From contig NZ_CP102288.1 in assembly GCF_025151535.1 (NCBI RefSeq), forward strand, positions 1-62,500: a stretch of 62,500 nt of DNA, given 5' to 3'. The translations under genes were made by a program, and so were the position numbers. This document shows, piece after piece, positions 1 to 9,721 of this stretch; the first letter of the stretch is position 1; each line of letters opens with the position of its first letter. The stretch is from Segatella copri DSM 18205 (lineage in GTDB: Bacteria > Bacteroidota > Bacteroidia > Bacteroidales > Bacteroidaceae). The notes below the pieces were generated by a model that did no database searches, was not told the origin of the DNA, and worked only from the letters and a program-made list of their open reading frames with translations.

Positions 1-834
1 GCACTTGGATATTCTAGAGAAATGATGATTGCAAAGCTCAAGGAGAATTATGATGGCTATCATTTCTCTAAGAAATCGCCAGACGTTTTCAATCCATACA
101 GTCTGCTCAACTGTTTCTCGAAAAAGGAATTGGGGGCATTCTGGTTCAGTTCTGGTACGCCAACTTATCTTATTAATATGTTGAGGCAGTTTGGCGTGTT
201 GCCAACGGAGATAGCCCCGACAGAAGCAGTCAGCTCATCCTTTAATGCACCAACGGAGAATATGAAGACCATCACGCCGTTGCTCTACCAAAGTGGATAT
301 GTTACCATTAAGGAGTACGATCCGGAAACGAGGATTTATACTCTAGATATTCCAAACAAGGAAATCAAGGTAGGGTTGTTTGATAATCTTCTGCCAAACT
401 ACGTGGATGGTGTCTCTGCCGAACGGGGCAATGTGGCAATAGCCAAAATGGCATTGCTTATTGGCAAGCGCAACATGGATGGTGCTTTGCATCTGTTGCA
501 AGACTTCCTGGGTACGGTGCCATACTGCAACGTGACCAATTATGAGGGGCATTATCAGCAGATGCTCTACATCATCTTTACTCTCTTAACCAATTACCTG
601 GTGGATGTGGAGGTGCATACGCCACGTGGCAGGGTAGATATTGTACTCCTTACCAAGACCGACCTCTATGTGGTTGAATTGAAGCTGAATAAGAGTGCTC
701 AGGCGGCAATGCAGCAAATCAATCTGAAGAACTATCGCCAGCGATTCGCTCTTTGTGGCTTGCCAATTACCAAGGTTGGCATCAATTTCGATTCTACCCA
801 AGGTACTATTGAGGATTGGGTGATAGAGGCATGA
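1..834 (+). CDS. AAA-ATPase-like / PD-(D/E)XK nuclease-like protein, 5' end cut by window
   Basis: The reading frame is open from base 1, so the ATG at 22 is internal and the true start lies outside the window. What remains is the C-terminal half of a protein of the AAA-ATPase_like (PF09820) plus PDDEXK_9 (PF08011, formerly DUF1703) type. It is clearly related to the gene at 980-2523: both share ENYDGYHF, FNPYSLLNC, GTPTYL, PLLYQSGY and DYEGHYQQ-type blocks. Near the C-terminus the pattern GRVDIVLL followed by VVELKLNKSA gives the D...ExK residues expected of a PD-(D/E)XK fold. The ATPase P-loop is not in view. The family is greatly expanded in gut Bacteroidota and its function is unknown. 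The two tandem copies probably arose by duplication. Family assignment is confident; no role can be given. Confidence 0.85.
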   Translation, partial: ALGYSREMMIAKLKENYDGYHFSKKSPDVFNPYSLLNCFSKKELGAFWFSSGTPTYLINMLRQFGVLPTEIAPTEAVSSSFNAPTENMKTITPLLYQSGYVTIKEYDPETRIYTLDIPNKEIKVGLFDNLLPNYVDGVSAERGNVAIAKMALLIGKRNMDGALHLLQDFLGTVPYCNVTNYEGHYQQMLYIIFTLLTNYLVDVEVHTPRGRVDIVLLTKTDLYVVELKLNKSAQAAMQQINLKNYRQRFALCGLPITKVGINFDSTQGTIEDWVIEA

Positions 835-882
835 GCATCTGAGAGATAGGTAAAAAAATAAAAGAGGGTGTGTCAACATAAT

Positions 883-917
883 AAATCCCGAAATCGCTTG
901 GCGGTTTCGGGATTTTT
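883..917 (+). terminator. Rho-independent terminator
   Basis: An 11-bp perfect stem (AAATCCCGAAA with TTTCGGGATTT) is followed by a short T run. It sits just after the first ATPase gene and just before a -7 box, so it separates the two tandem paralogs. Confidence 0.8.
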
Positions 918-920
918 GCT

Positions 921-928
921 TATCTTTG
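921..928 (+). promoter_or_regulatory. Bacteroidota -7 promoter box TATCTTTG
   Basis: An exact TAnnTTTG box lies about 50 bp before the damaged start of the second ATPase gene, directly after the terminator of the first. Confidence 0.7.
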
Positions 929-979
929 CCAACGTAAATAGTAAATTGTTGATCGCAAACGAAGTTATATCCAATAGGC

Positions 980-2523
980 ATGCAGACTTTCTCTGAGATT
1001 CGAGAGAGGACTTTCTCTATGTAGATAAGACGGAGCATATCTATCGTACACTCATACGAGTGGAAAGTATTTCTTCTTGGGCGCGTCCACGTCGTTTCGG
1101 AAAGTCACTCCTCGTCTCTACTATGCAGAGCTATTTCGAGGGAAAGAAGGAACTCTTTAAGGGGCTTGCCATCGAAAAGCTAGAAAAAGATTGGACGGAA
1201 TATCCTGTGCTTCATTTTAGTTTGGCAGGTGGAAAGCACATGGAGAAAGACCAATTGGTGCGCTATCTCTTATATATATTAAAGGTAAATGAAGAAAAAT
1301 TTGGCATCGTCAATGAGTCTCCCGACCCGAATGTCCGTATGCTTAATTTAATAAAAACGGTATATGAGCAGACTGGGCAGAAGGTCGTTGTGCTCATCGA
1401 TGAATACGATGCTCCTTTGCTTGATGTGGTACATGAGGATACTAGTTTGGGCGTCTTAAGAGAGGTGATGCGCAGTTTCTATAGTCCCCTAAAGGATAGC
1501 GACCGAATGCTGCGTTTCGTCTTCTTGACAGGCATCACCAAGTTCTCGCAACTTAGTATCTTCAGTGAACTCAATAATATCACAAATGTGAGTATGCACC
1601 AAGAGTATGCTGGCATTTGCGGCATTACCAAGGAGGAATTGTTGGATAAGTTTGATGAGGATATTGATGTGTTAGCAGGTAGGTTGGGATTGACACACGA
1701 ACAAGCCTTGTCAAAACTGGAGGAAAATTATGATGGCTATCACTTTACCTGGCCATCATCAGATATTTTCAATCCTTATAGCTTGTTGAACTGTTTAGCT
1801 GAAGGACAGATGAATTCCTATTGGTTTGGCTCAGGCACTCCTACTTATCTCCTTAATATGATGCGGAAATATGACTTTACACCGATTGACCTGGGTGAAC
1901 AGATGGATGCATCAAAGGATGATTTCGATGCAGCCACTGAGACGATGACTACTATCATGCCTTTGCTTTATCAGAGTGGTTATATCACAATCAAGAATTA
2001 TGATCCGGAAACGGAACTCTATACCTTGGCTCTGCCTAACAAAGAAGTGAGGATAGGTTTGTTTCGCAGTATGTTGCCGCATTATTTGGCGGCAAAGTCT
2101 GCAATGTGCAATACGACCGTGGCCAAGATGTCGGCTCTTATCAATAAGGGTAACATGGATGGTGCTCTTCAGCTATTGAAAACGTTCTGGGAGACGGTAC
2201 CTTATTGCGATAATACCGATTATGAGGGGCATTATCAGCAGACAATGTATATCATCTTTGCCCTGCTTACGAATTTCCGAATATTGGTGGAACAGCATAC
2301 TTTCCGTGGAAGAACAGACATTACGATGGAAACAAAGGATACCATCTATGTGATAGAACTGAAATTTAATAAGTCGGCACAGGAGGCTCTTAACCAAATC
2401 AATAACAAGCATTATGCTGATGCTTTTGCCCTAAGAGGCAAAACCGTGGAAAAGATTGGTATGAACTTTATGATTGATGAAGATAAGACTATCGTATTGG
2501 ATTGGGTAAAATATTCCTGCTAA
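980..2523 (+). pseudogene. AAA-ATPase-like / PD-(D/E)XK protein with frameshifted N-terminus
   Basis: This is a tandem paralog of the gene at 1-834. From about 1084 the frame is intact and carries a P-loop variant RPRRFGKS, a Walker B-like VVVLIDEYDAP and a C-terminal PD-(D/E)XK region (GRTDIT, then VIELKFNKS). The first about 40 codons are spread over several frames. YPIGMQTFSEIRE is read from 968 in one frame. DFLYVDKTEHIYR continues from 1009 after an apparent 1-base loss near 1007. The expected HTSGKYFFL is read in a third frame at 1053-1079, and the main frame resumes at about 1080. The only uninterrupted start is GTG at 1060, giving 487 residues that lack the conserved N-terminal strand. 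The gene is probably dead or recently damaged. Clustered sequencing errors are an alternative. Confidence 0.75.
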
Positions 2524-2570
2524 AAAATGAGGGTGTGTCATAAGTCCATGACACATCCTCATTTTTTTTT
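2524..2570 (+). terminator. Terminator hairpin of the GAGGGTGTGTCAT family
   Basis: AATGAGGGTGTGTCAT pairs with ATGACACATCCTCATT around a 6-base loop and is followed by a run of T. The same two arms recur, about 280 bp apart, as the ends of the element at 60085-60380, and the left arm alone recurs at 865. Confidence 0.85.
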
Positions 2571-2666
2571 CTTGTTGGATGCTGATAGCAGTGCAGGCTA
2601 TCAGCCTATGCTGGCAAGCAAGAGTGTGGAATATGACAGAAAGACAGTAAAGCTACAGATACAAGT

Positions 2667-2731
2667 GTTACATCATATAAACTATTTGAAACATGTGAAA
2701 AAGTAGAATTCAGTTTTTTGGCTTACCTTTG
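2667..2731 (+). promoter_or_regulatory. GH43 promoter with paired half-sites
   Basis: The -7 box TACCTTTG is at 2724-2731. Upstream, GTTACAT (2667-2673) and GAAACAT (2688-2694) lie 21 bp apart. The second starts exactly 36 bp before the -7 box, the same geometry as in the three fructan-type promoters of this window. It is a candidate binding site for an AraC-type activator. No matching xylan regulator gene is in the window. Confidence 0.6.
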
Positions 2732-2781
2732 CAACCACAAATAACAATTTTAATATACTAATAATTAATTTAAATCATAAA

Positions 2782-4128
2782 ATGACTAGATACAGAATGA
2801 TTTTATCCCTGCTTTTGGCTGGCATGGGAACTGCTGCAACAGCACAGAACATCAACTTGCCAATCATCCAGACCAAGTACACAGCCGATCCTGCACCTTA
2901 TGTGCACAACGATACGGTTTATCTCTATACCACCCATGATGAGGATGGGGCTGAAGGGTTCCTGATGAAAGACTGGCTGCTCTACACCTCAACGGATATG
3001 GTAAACTGGCAAGACCGCGGTGCCGTGGCTTCATTGAAAGACTTCAAGTGGTTCAAGGGCGAGAATGGTGCCTGGGCAGAGCAGGTCATCGAGCGCAATG
3101 GCAAATGGTATATGTATTGCCCTATCCATGGTCATGGCATCGGAGTGCTGGTAGCTGATAATCCATACGGACCGTTCAAGGATCCTATCGGAAAGCCTTT
3201 GGCATGGGAGGGTGACTGGTTCGACATCGACCCTACTGTATGGGTAGATGATGATAACCAGGCTTACATGTATTGGGGCAACCCGGAGTTGAAGGCAGTG
3301 AAACTGAACGAGGACATGATTTCTTATTCTGATTCCATCATGCACTTCCCGAAGATTCAGGATTATCAGGAAGGTCCTTGGTTCTGGAAGCGCAATGGCA
3401 ATTATTATCTTGCTTATGCTTCTACCTGCTGTCCTGAGGGCATCGGTTATGCGATGAGCAAGAATCCGCTCGGACCGTGGGAATATAAGGGACATATCAT
3501 GAACCATACGCCTCGTACTCGTGGCAATCATCCGGGCATCATCGACTATAAGGGCAAGAGCTATTGCTTCGGCTTGAATTATGACATCTTCCGTTTGAAG
3601 ACGGGGCGTCATGCCGAGCAGCGTTCTGTATCTGCGGCCGAAATGACTTACAATCCTGACGGAACCATCCAGGAGTTGCCATACTTCCAGGATTGCAAGT
3701 TGGAGCAGATAGAATGGTTCAACCCTTATCGGCAGGTTGAGGCTGAGACGATGGCTTGGGGCTATGGATTGAAGACGCAGCCTAAGAACGAATGGGCACA
3801 GAAGGACAGATGGAACCAGGTGGTTACGAATATTGATGAGGATGAGTATATCCTCGTGAAGGGTGTTGACTTCAAGAAGGGAGCAGGAAAGTTTGAGGTT
3901 TCTGCCTCTTGCCACATGTTTGGCGGCTGCATCGAAATCCGTCTTGATGGGGTAAACGGCCAGTGCATCGGCAAGGTGGATATCAAAAACACCAAGGACG
4001 AATACAAAACCTTCTCTACCCAGGTGAAGAAGGTAAAGGGGGTTCATAATCTCTACTTCGTCTTTAAGGGAGGCAACATCCAGAAGCAGAACCTCTTCTT
4101 CCTGGATTGGTGGAAGTTTGGGGAGTAA
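2782..4128 (+). CDS. Secreted GH43 glycosidase with C-terminal CBM6 (arabinoxylan-active)
   Basis: The 448-residue protein has an N-terminal signal peptide ending near AQN (residues 21-23). A five-bladed GH43 domain (about 30-310) is followed by a CBM6-like beta-sandwich (about 320-448, starting VEAETMAWG and ending FFLDWWKF). The usual GH43 acids are visible: D36 in ADPAP (base), D150 in DIDPTVW (pKa modulator) and E197 in QEGPW (acid). The N-terminal pattern resembles arabinoxylan arabinofuranohydrolases of the XynD/GH43_29 type, so removal of arabinose from xylan is the likely role, in the periplasm or on the cell surface. It is the first of four xylan-type enzymes. The next gene repeats this architecture at its N-terminus, which suggests duplication. 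Exact substrate is inferred. Confidence 0.85.
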   Translation: MTRYRMILSLLLAGMGTAATAQNINLPIIQTKYTADPAPYVHNDTVYLYTTHDEDGAEGFLMKDWLLYTSTDMVNWQDRGAVASLKDFKWFKGENGAWAEQVIERNGKWYMYCPIHGHGIGVLVADNPYGPFKDPIGKPLAWEGDWFDIDPTVWVDDDNQAYMYWGNPELKAVKLNEDMISYSDSIMHFPKIQDYQEGPWFWKRNGNYYLAYASTCCPEGIGYAMSKNPLGPWEYKGHIMNHTPRTRGNHPGIIDYKGKSYCFGLNYDIFRLKTGRHAEQRSVSAAEMTYNPDGTIQELPYFQDCKLEQIEWFNPYRQVEAETMAWGYGLKTQPKNEWAQKDRWNQVVTNIDEDEYILVKGVDFKKGAGKFEVSASCHMFGGCIEIRLDGVNGQCIGKVDIKNTKDEYKTFSTQVKKVKGVHNLYFVFKGGNIQKQNLFFLDWWKFGE

Positions 4129-4149
4129 GATAAACTTAATAAAGTTTTT

Positions 4150-4223
4150 GAAACATTCGATAAAGTCATTATGATTGTTTTTTCGTAATTTTGCAGCGTT
4201 GAACGAATAAACAATCATAATGA
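4150..4223 (+). promoter_or_regulatory. Promoter of the double-GH43 gene, framed by a 20-bp inverted repeat
   Basis: The -7 box TAATTTTG is at 4186-4193, with GAAACAT at 4150-4156, exactly 36 bp before it as in the preceding GH43 promoter. An inverted repeat of 20 bp with one mismatch (4166-4185 and 4204-4223) brackets the -7 box. Its right arm covers the start codon. Confidence 0.65.
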
Positions 4224-7183
4224 TGAATACAACGAAAAACTTGGCTCTCAGAAAGCCGTTACTGATGAGTGCATGGCTACTTGCCATGCAGGGTGCTACC
4301 TATGCACAGAACCCAATCGTGCAAACACAGTTAACTACCGACCCAGCACCTCTGGTTGTTGGAGACCGTCTCTATGTATATACCGGTCATGATGAAGATA
4401 AGGCTGACTTCTTCTGGATGAACGAATGGCGTGTGTATTCCACCAAGGATATGGTGAACTGGACAGACCATGGTTCTCCGCTCGACCTCAGTTCTTTTTC
4501 CTGGGCAGACGACCGTGCCTGGGCAGCACAGACTATCGAACGTAATGGTAAGTATTACTGGTATATCTGTGCGCACTCTAAACTGACGGGTGGAATGGCT
4601 ATCGGCGTAGCTGTGGCTGATTCTCCTACCGGTCCGTTCAAGGATGCGCTAGGCAAACCGCTTTTCGATAATGGAAATTGGGACAATATCGACCCTACCG
4701 TCTGGATGGACGAGGATGGTCAGGCTTATCTCTATTGGGGTAATCCACATCTTTACTATGCCAAACTGAATGAAGATATGATCAGCTTCAAGGGGGGTAT
4801 AGATGCTAAGGCTGCTGTTGATGGAAAGCGTGAAGTGGGCAGAATCGTGATGACTGAGGAGGGATTCGGTTCGCCTGACGTGGAGAAGCGCGATTCAACC
4901 CGAAAATATAAAGATTGCTACACCGAGGGACCTTGGTTCATGAAGCGTGGCAAGAACTATTATATGCTTTATGCTGCAGGTGGAGTGCCTGAGCACATTG
5001 CTTATTCCATGAGCAAGAAGCCTTTCGGACCATGGAAGTATATGGGCGAAATCATGCCATTGGAAGATACGGGTTCCTTTACTAACCATTGCGGTGTGAC
5101 CGACTTCAAGGGAAAGTCTTATTTCTTCTATCATACGGGTAAACTGGGTGGCGGATTCGGACGCAGTGTGGCTGTGGAAGAATTCAAATATAATGCCGAC
5201 GGCACCTTCCCAATTATCCACCATACTCAGGAAGGAGTGGCTCCTATCGCAACCCTCAATCCTTACAAGCGTCAGGAGGCTGAAACCATCGCTTTCTCTA
5301 AGGGTGTGAAGTCGGAGCAGACCGATGATACGGGTGTTTATATCTCAGAAATCCACAATGATGATTATATCAAGGTACGCGAGGTAGATTTCGGAAATGA
5401 GAGTCCTGATGCATTTGCCATCTCTGCTGCGTGCTCATCGCTCGGCGGTTCTTTGGAGGTTCATCTCGATAAAAAGGATGGTGAACTGGTGGCAAAGATA
5501 GATGTCAGCAAGACTGGTGGCTGGGAAAAGTGGAAGACTTTCTCGGCACAAATGATGAAGAAAGTGACCGGAAAGCATGATATATACTTCGTGTTCAAGG
5601 GATTGAAGGGAAGCAAACTCTTCAATTTCGACTGGTGGAAGTTTGAGAAGAATTTCGCCAATCCTGTGGTTTGGGCTGATGTGCCTGATGTGGATGTAAT
5701 CCGTGTGGGTGACAGCTTCTATATGGTAAGCACCACCATGCATCTGATGCCGGGTGCGCCTATCATGAAATCGAAGGATCTGGTGAACTGGGAAACCGTG
5801 AACTATATCTTCCCTAAACTTACCGATTCGCCTAAGTATGACATGAAGGAGGGTACGGTGTATGGTCGTGGTCAGTGGGCCACTTCGCTGCAGTATCATC
5901 GTGGCAAGTTCTATGCGCTCTTTGCTCCGAATGATAATCCCGGTGGAGAAACTTATATCTGTACAGCCGATGATATCGAGGGAAAATGGACTATCCACAG
6001 CCGTTTGCAGCATTTCCATGATGCCGCTCTCTTCTTCGATGACGACGATAAGGCATACGTGGTTTATGGAACGGGAGAGATGGTGCAGCTGAATGCCGAC
6101 CTGACGGAAGTGGTGCCGGGCAGCCATCGTAAACTCTTTGAGCGTGATGCTGATGAAACGGGTTTGCTCGAAGGCTCCCGCATGATCAAGCACAACGGCA
6201 AGTATTATCTCCTGATGATTTCGTGGCCACAGGGACATCCTCGTCGGGAGGTTTGTTATCGTGCTGATAAGATAACGGGTCCTTACGAAAAGAAGGTGAT
6301 TCTGGAAACGGAGTTTGCCGGATTCAACGGCGTGGGACAAGGTACGATTGTAGATGATAAGGATGGCAACTGGTATGGCATCGTATTCCAAGACCGTGGT
6401 GGTGTGGGCAGAGTGCTCACTCTGGAGCCATGTACCTGGAATGACGGATGGCCTATGCTGACCGATGAGAAGGGCAATATTCCTGCCGAGATGCAGAAGC
6501 CTGTATTGGGATATGACGGTAAGGGACTCGTGTATAGCGACGATTTCTCGAAGGATAAACTGGAACTGCAGTGGCAGTGGAACCACAATCCTGTGGATAA
6601 TGCCTGGTCGCTCACAGAGCGCAAGGGCTGGCTCCGCCTGAAGACATCCCGTATTGTTCCTAACATCTTCCTGGCTCCAAATACCATCAGTACCCGTACC
6701 GAAGGACCAACCTGCGAGGGAATCATCAAGATGGATGTAAGCAAGATGAAGGATGGCGATGTGGCTGGCTTGTCAGCCTTTCAGGGTGATGCAGCCCTGC
6801 TTTCTATCGTAAAGGAAGGCAAGAAACTCTTTGTGGTAGGTACCAAGGAGAGTGTAGCCCTGACGGACAAGGAGAAGGCGGTGACCGGTGTGAAGCGTGA
6901 GGAGGTGTATCGCCACCTTTTGAATCTGAAGCAGGATAAGGCAACGAAATCAAGCATCATCTATCTGAAGATGAGTTGCGATTTCCGTCTTCACCAGGAT
7001 CTCGCCACCTTATTATATAGTATAGACGGCAAGACTTGGATTCCTGCCATCAAGGATTTCAAGATGCAGTATGATTATCGCCGCTTCTTCATGGGCACCC
7101 GTATCGCCGTCTATAACTATGCCACAAAGGCTGCTGGCGGATATGTGGATGTAGATTCTTTTGAGTATTCTAAAAGAAAATAG
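4220..7183 (+). CDS. Two-catalytic-domain xylanolytic enzyme GH43-CBM6-GH43
   Basis: The 987-residue protein has a signal peptide ending at about residue 30 (TYAQN). The first GH43 domain (about 32-350) has D41 in TTDPAP, D158 in NIDPTVW and E236 in YTEGPW. A CBM6-like module follows (about 365-480, ending FNFDWWKF). The second GH43 domain (about 485-790) belongs to another subgroup (GH43_12-like: PDVDVIRVGDSFYM with D490, FHDAALF with D601, LLEGSR with E651). A C-terminal concanavalin-like domain typical of beta-xylosidase-type GH43 enzymes completes the protein (about 800-985). The N-terminal half parallels the preceding gene and the C-terminal half parallels the gene at 9831, so it looks like a fusion of the two neighbouring types. 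The two active sites probably remove different side groups or xylose from arabinoxylan. Either ATG at 4220 or 4223 could start it. Confidence 0.88.
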   Translation: MMNTTKNLALRKPLLMSAWLLAMQGATYAQNPIVQTQLTTDPAPLVVGDRLYVYTGHDEDKADFFWMNEWRVYSTKDMVNWTDHGSPLDLSSFSWADDRAWAAQTIERNGKYYWYICAHSKLTGGMAIGVAVADSPTGPFKDALGKPLFDNGNWDNIDPTVWMDEDGQAYLYWGNPHLYYAKLNEDMISFKGGIDAKAAVDGKREVGRIVMTEEGFGSPDVEKRDSTRKYKDCYTEGPWFMKRGKNYYMLYAAGGVPEHIAYSMSKKPFGPWKYMGEIMPLEDTGSFTNHCGVTDFKGKSYFFYHTGKLGGGFGRSVAVEEFKYNADGTFPIIHHTQEGVAPIATLNPYKRQEAETIAFSKGVKSEQTDDTGVYISEIHNDDYIKVREVDFGNESPDAFAISAACSSLGGSLEVHLDKKDGELVAKIDVSKTGGWEKWKTFSAQMMKKVTGKHDIYFVFKGLKGSKLFNFDWWKFEKNFANPVVWADVPDVDVIRVGDSFYMVSTTMHLMPGAPIMKSKDLVNWETVNYIFPKLTDSPKYDMKEGTVYGRGQWATSLQYHRGKFYALFAPNDNPGGETYICTADDIEGKWTIHSRLQHFHDAALFFDDDDKAYVVYGTGEMVQLNADLTEVVPGSHRKLFERDADETGLLEGSRMIKHNGKYYLLMISWPQGHPRREVCYRADKITGPYEKKVILETEFAGFNGVGQGTIVDDKDGNWYGIVFQDRGGVGRVLTLEPCTWNDGWPMLTDEKGNIPAEMQKPVLGYDGKGLVYSDDFSKDKLELQWQWNHNPVDNAWSLTERKGWLRLKTSRIVPNIFLAPNTISTRTEGPTCEGIIKMDVSKMKDGDVAGLSAFQGDAALLSIVKEGKKLFVVGTKESVALTDKEKAVTGVKREEVYRHLLNLKQDKATKSSIIYLKMSCDFRLHQDLATLLYSIDGKTWIPAIKDFKMQYDYRRFFMGTRIAVYNYATKAAGGYVDVDSFEYSKRK

Positions 7184-7211
7184 GTTTAAAGTTTGAGATA
7201 TTTTTAATTTT

Positions 7212-7264
7212 GACGGCACAAAGTGATGGAAAATCAAAAAGTTTCCTTATCTTTGTGCCGTTTT
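7212..7264 (+). promoter_or_regulatory. Overlapping terminator hairpin and GH95 promoter
   Basis: ACGGCACAAAG (7212-7222) and CTTTGTGCCGT (7251-7261) form a perfect 11-bp inverted repeat followed by T residues, as in a terminator for the upstream GH43 gene. The -7 box TATCTTTG (7248-7255) of the next gene overlaps the right arm. Confidence 0.6.
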
Positions 7265-7288
7265 TAATAACTAATCAATGCTGATTTT

Positions 7289-9712
7289 ATGAACAGAAAT
7301 AAGATGATTTTGGGGGCTTGGGTCTTGGGACTATTGTTTCCGATAGAGATGATGGCTAAGACAAGTTGCACAGATAATAGTACTCTGCTTTGGTATAACG
7401 CCCCTGCTCAGCAGTGGCTGGAGGCTCTGCCTATCGGAAACTCTCATCTGGGAGGTATGGTGTATGGCGGAACCACGGACGAGAATATCCAGTTGAATGA
7501 GGAGACTTTCTGGAGTGGCGGTCCCCATAACAACAATAGCAAGAAATCCCTGGAGAATCTGCCAAAGGTGAGGGAACTCATCTTCAATGGCAGGGAAGAG
7601 GAGGCAGCGGCTCTCATCAACCAGACTTTCATCCCGGGACCTCATGGCATGCGCTTCCTGCCGATGGCAAATCTGCATATCACCATGAAGAATCAGGGAA
7701 AGGCTGAGCAGTTTGTGCGCAATCTGGATTTGAAGAGGGCGATTGCCACGACTTCTTTCGTGATGGATGGCGTAAGATATACCCGTACTACCTTTGCTTC
7801 GCTGGCTGATGGCGTCATCGTTTGTCACATCAAGGCGAGTAGAAAGGGTGCCCTGAATATTGATGTTACCCTGGATTCGCCTTTTGAACATCAGACTCAG
7901 AAAATGCCTTCAGGGGTTATGCTGAAGGTGAAGGGACAAGACCAGGAAGGCATCAAGGCGGCTCTCACTGCCGAATGTGTGGCAGATGTAAGGAAGGATG
8001 GCACCGAGGCAACCATCATCGTGAGTGCTGCCACCAATTTTGTGAACTATCATGATGTGTCGGGCAATGCAGCCCAGCGCAATGCTGACTATATAAATAA
8101 GGTGAAACTGATGAGCTATGCACAGTTGGAGAAACGCCATGTGGAGGCTTACCAGAAGCAGTTTGCTACTTCTTCCCTGATTTTGCCAACCGATATCAAT
8201 GCTTCGTTGCCTACCAATCAGCGCCTGGAGAAATTTGCAGGCAGCAAGGATATGGCGATGGTAGCACTGATGTATAACTATGGTCGCTATCTGCTCATTT
8301 CCTCTTCCCAGCCTGGTGGACAGGCGGCAAACCTGCAGGGCGTTTGGAACGACAGCAAAAATGCACCTTGGGACAGTAAATATACCATCAACATCAATAC
8401 GGAGATGAACTACTGGCCTGCCGAGGTAACGAATCTCGGCAACACCACGGAGCCTCTGTATTCGCTCATCAAGGATTTGAGTGTAACGGGAGCACAGACG
8501 GCTAGGGAAATGTATGGTTGCCGTGGCTGGATGGCACATCATAACACCGATATCTGGCGCATAGCAGGTCCGGTGGACGGTGCGCAGTGGGGCATGTTCC
8601 CGAACGGCGGAGCCTGGCTCACTACCCATCTCTGGCAGCATTATCTCTATACGGGCGACAAGGCTTTCCTCAAGCAGTGGTATCCGGTGATAAAGGGTGC
8701 TGCTGAGTTCTATCTCGACTATATGCAGAAGTTGCCGGGCACCGAATGGAAGGTAAGCGTGCCGTCGGTGAGTCCGGAACAGGGACCTAAGGGTAAAAGA
8801 ACTGCCGTAACGGCGGGATGCACGATGGATAACCAGATAGCCTTCGATGCCTTAACCAGTGCCGTGAAGGCTTCTGAAATATTGGGTGTTGATGAGGCTG
8901 AGCGCAAGGATATGCAGCAGCTGGTTTCTCAGATTCCGCCGATGCAGATAGGAAAGTACGGACAGTTGCAGGAGTGGCTTGTGGATGCGGATGATCCGAA
9001 GAATGAGCATCGCCATATCTCGCATCTCTATGGATTGTATCCATCCAATCAGATTTCTCCTTTCTCTCATCCGGAACTGTTCCATGCCGCAGCCACCACT
9101 CTGAAGCATCGTGGCGACCAGGCTACGGGCTGGAGTCTGGGTTGGAAAACGAACTTCTGGGCACGCATGCTCGATGGCAATCATGCTTTCAGAATCATCA
9201 GTAATATGCTTCGTCTGTTGCCATCTGATGCGCAGGCAAAGGAATATCCTGATGGCAGAACCTATCCGAATCTCTTCGATGCCCATCCGCCATTCCAGAT
9301 TGACGGCAACTTCGGAGTAACAGCCGGTATCGCTGAGATGCTCCTGCAGAGTCATGATGGAGCCGTGCATCTCTTGCCAGCATTACCTGATGCCTGGAAA
9401 GAGGGAAGCGTAAAGGGACTACGTGCCCGTGGCGGTTTTGTGGTAGACATGGACTGGAAGGATGGAAAACTGAAGCAGGCGAAGATCCGTTCCACCATCG
9501 GAGGCATCCTGCGTCTCCGCTCCTACGTTCCGCTGAAGGCGAAGAATCTGAAGAAGGCAGAAGGAACATGTCCCAATATCCTTTTTGCATCTGCAGAAGT
9601 GAAGCCTGTAATGGAACAGCATCGGATAGCAGAAGGAGTGAAGGTTCCTATTCCTGACGTATATGAATATGACTTGGAAACAGAACCAGGAAAGACTTAT
9701 CTGATTAAATAA
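7289..9712 (+). CDS. GH95 glycosidase (alpha-L-fucosidase / alpha-L-galactosidase)
   Basis: The 807-residue protein begins with a signal peptide (cleavage near residue 24). It matches GH95 throughout: an N-terminal beta-sandwich with [15 protein letters not shown] and [10 protein letters not shown], then an (alpha/alpha)6 barrel. Catalytic features known from GH95 are present: the Asn-containing [13 protein letters not shown] segment, E497 in VSPEQGP (general acid) and D672 in [10 protein letters not shown]95 enzymes hydrolyse alpha-1,2-linked L-fucose or L-galactose. Placed among arabinoxylan GH43 genes, it may act on L-galactose-bearing side chains of complex cereal xylans; this is inferred from context. 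It is transcribed from its own promoter, 33 bp upstream. Confidence 0.88.
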   Translation: MNRNKMILGAWVLGLLFPIEMMAKTSCTDNSTLLWYNAPAQQWLEALPIGNSHLGGMVYGGTTDENIQLNEETFWSGGPHNNNSKKSLENLPKVRELIFNGREEEAAALINQTFIPGPHGMRFLPMANLHITMKNQGKAEQFVRNLDLKRAIATTSFVMDGVRYTRTTFASLADGVIVCHIKASRKGALNIDVTLDSPFEHQTQKMPSGVMLKVKGQDQEGIKAALTAECVADVRKDGTEATIIVSAATNFVNYHDVSGNAAQRNADYINKVKLMSYAQLEKRHVEAYQKQFATSSLILPTDINASLPTNQRLEKFAGSKDMAMVALMYNYGRYLLISSSQPGGQAANLQGVWNDSKNAPWDSKYTININTEMNYWPAEVTNLGNTTEPLYSLIKDLSVTGAQTAREMYGCRGWMAHHNTDIWRIAGPVDGAQWGMFPNGGAWLTTHLWQHYLYTGDKAFLKQWYPVIKGAAEFYLDYMQKLPGTEWKVSVPSVSPEQGPKGKRTAVTAGCTMDNQIAFDALTSAVKASEILGVDEAERKDMQQLVSQIPPMQIGKYGQLQEWLVDADDPKNEHRHISHLYGLYPSNQISPFSHPELFHAAATTLKHRGDQATGWSLGWKTNFWARMLDGNHAFRIISNMLRLLPSDAQAKEYPDGRTYPNLFDAHPPFQIDGNFGVTAGIAEMLLQSHDGAVHLLPALPDAWKEGSVKGLRARGGFVVDMDWKDGKLKQAKIRSTIGGILRLRSYVPLKAKNLKKAEGTCPNILFASAEVKPVMEQHRIAEGVKVPIPDVYEYDLETEPGKTYLIK

Positions 9713-9721
9713 TGTCCTAAA

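Noticed and set aside
1..2523. Mobile element carrying the tandem ATPase genes
   Set aside because: No transposase, integrase or flanking duplication is visible; tandem duplication is enough. The shared hairpin words are listed as a separate observation.
4166..4223. Invertible promoter (phase-variable DNA switch)
   Set aside because: The repeats fit, but the 18-bp space is much too short for known recombinase switches, and no recombinase gene lies nearby.
3031..4287. Long minus-strand frame of 418 codons opposite the first GH43 gene
   Set aside because: It mirrors the codons of a well-supported gene, has no family likeness, signal or promoter, and extends over the next gene's promoter. Similar mirrors at 5435-6586 and 30321-31466 were dropped for the same reason.
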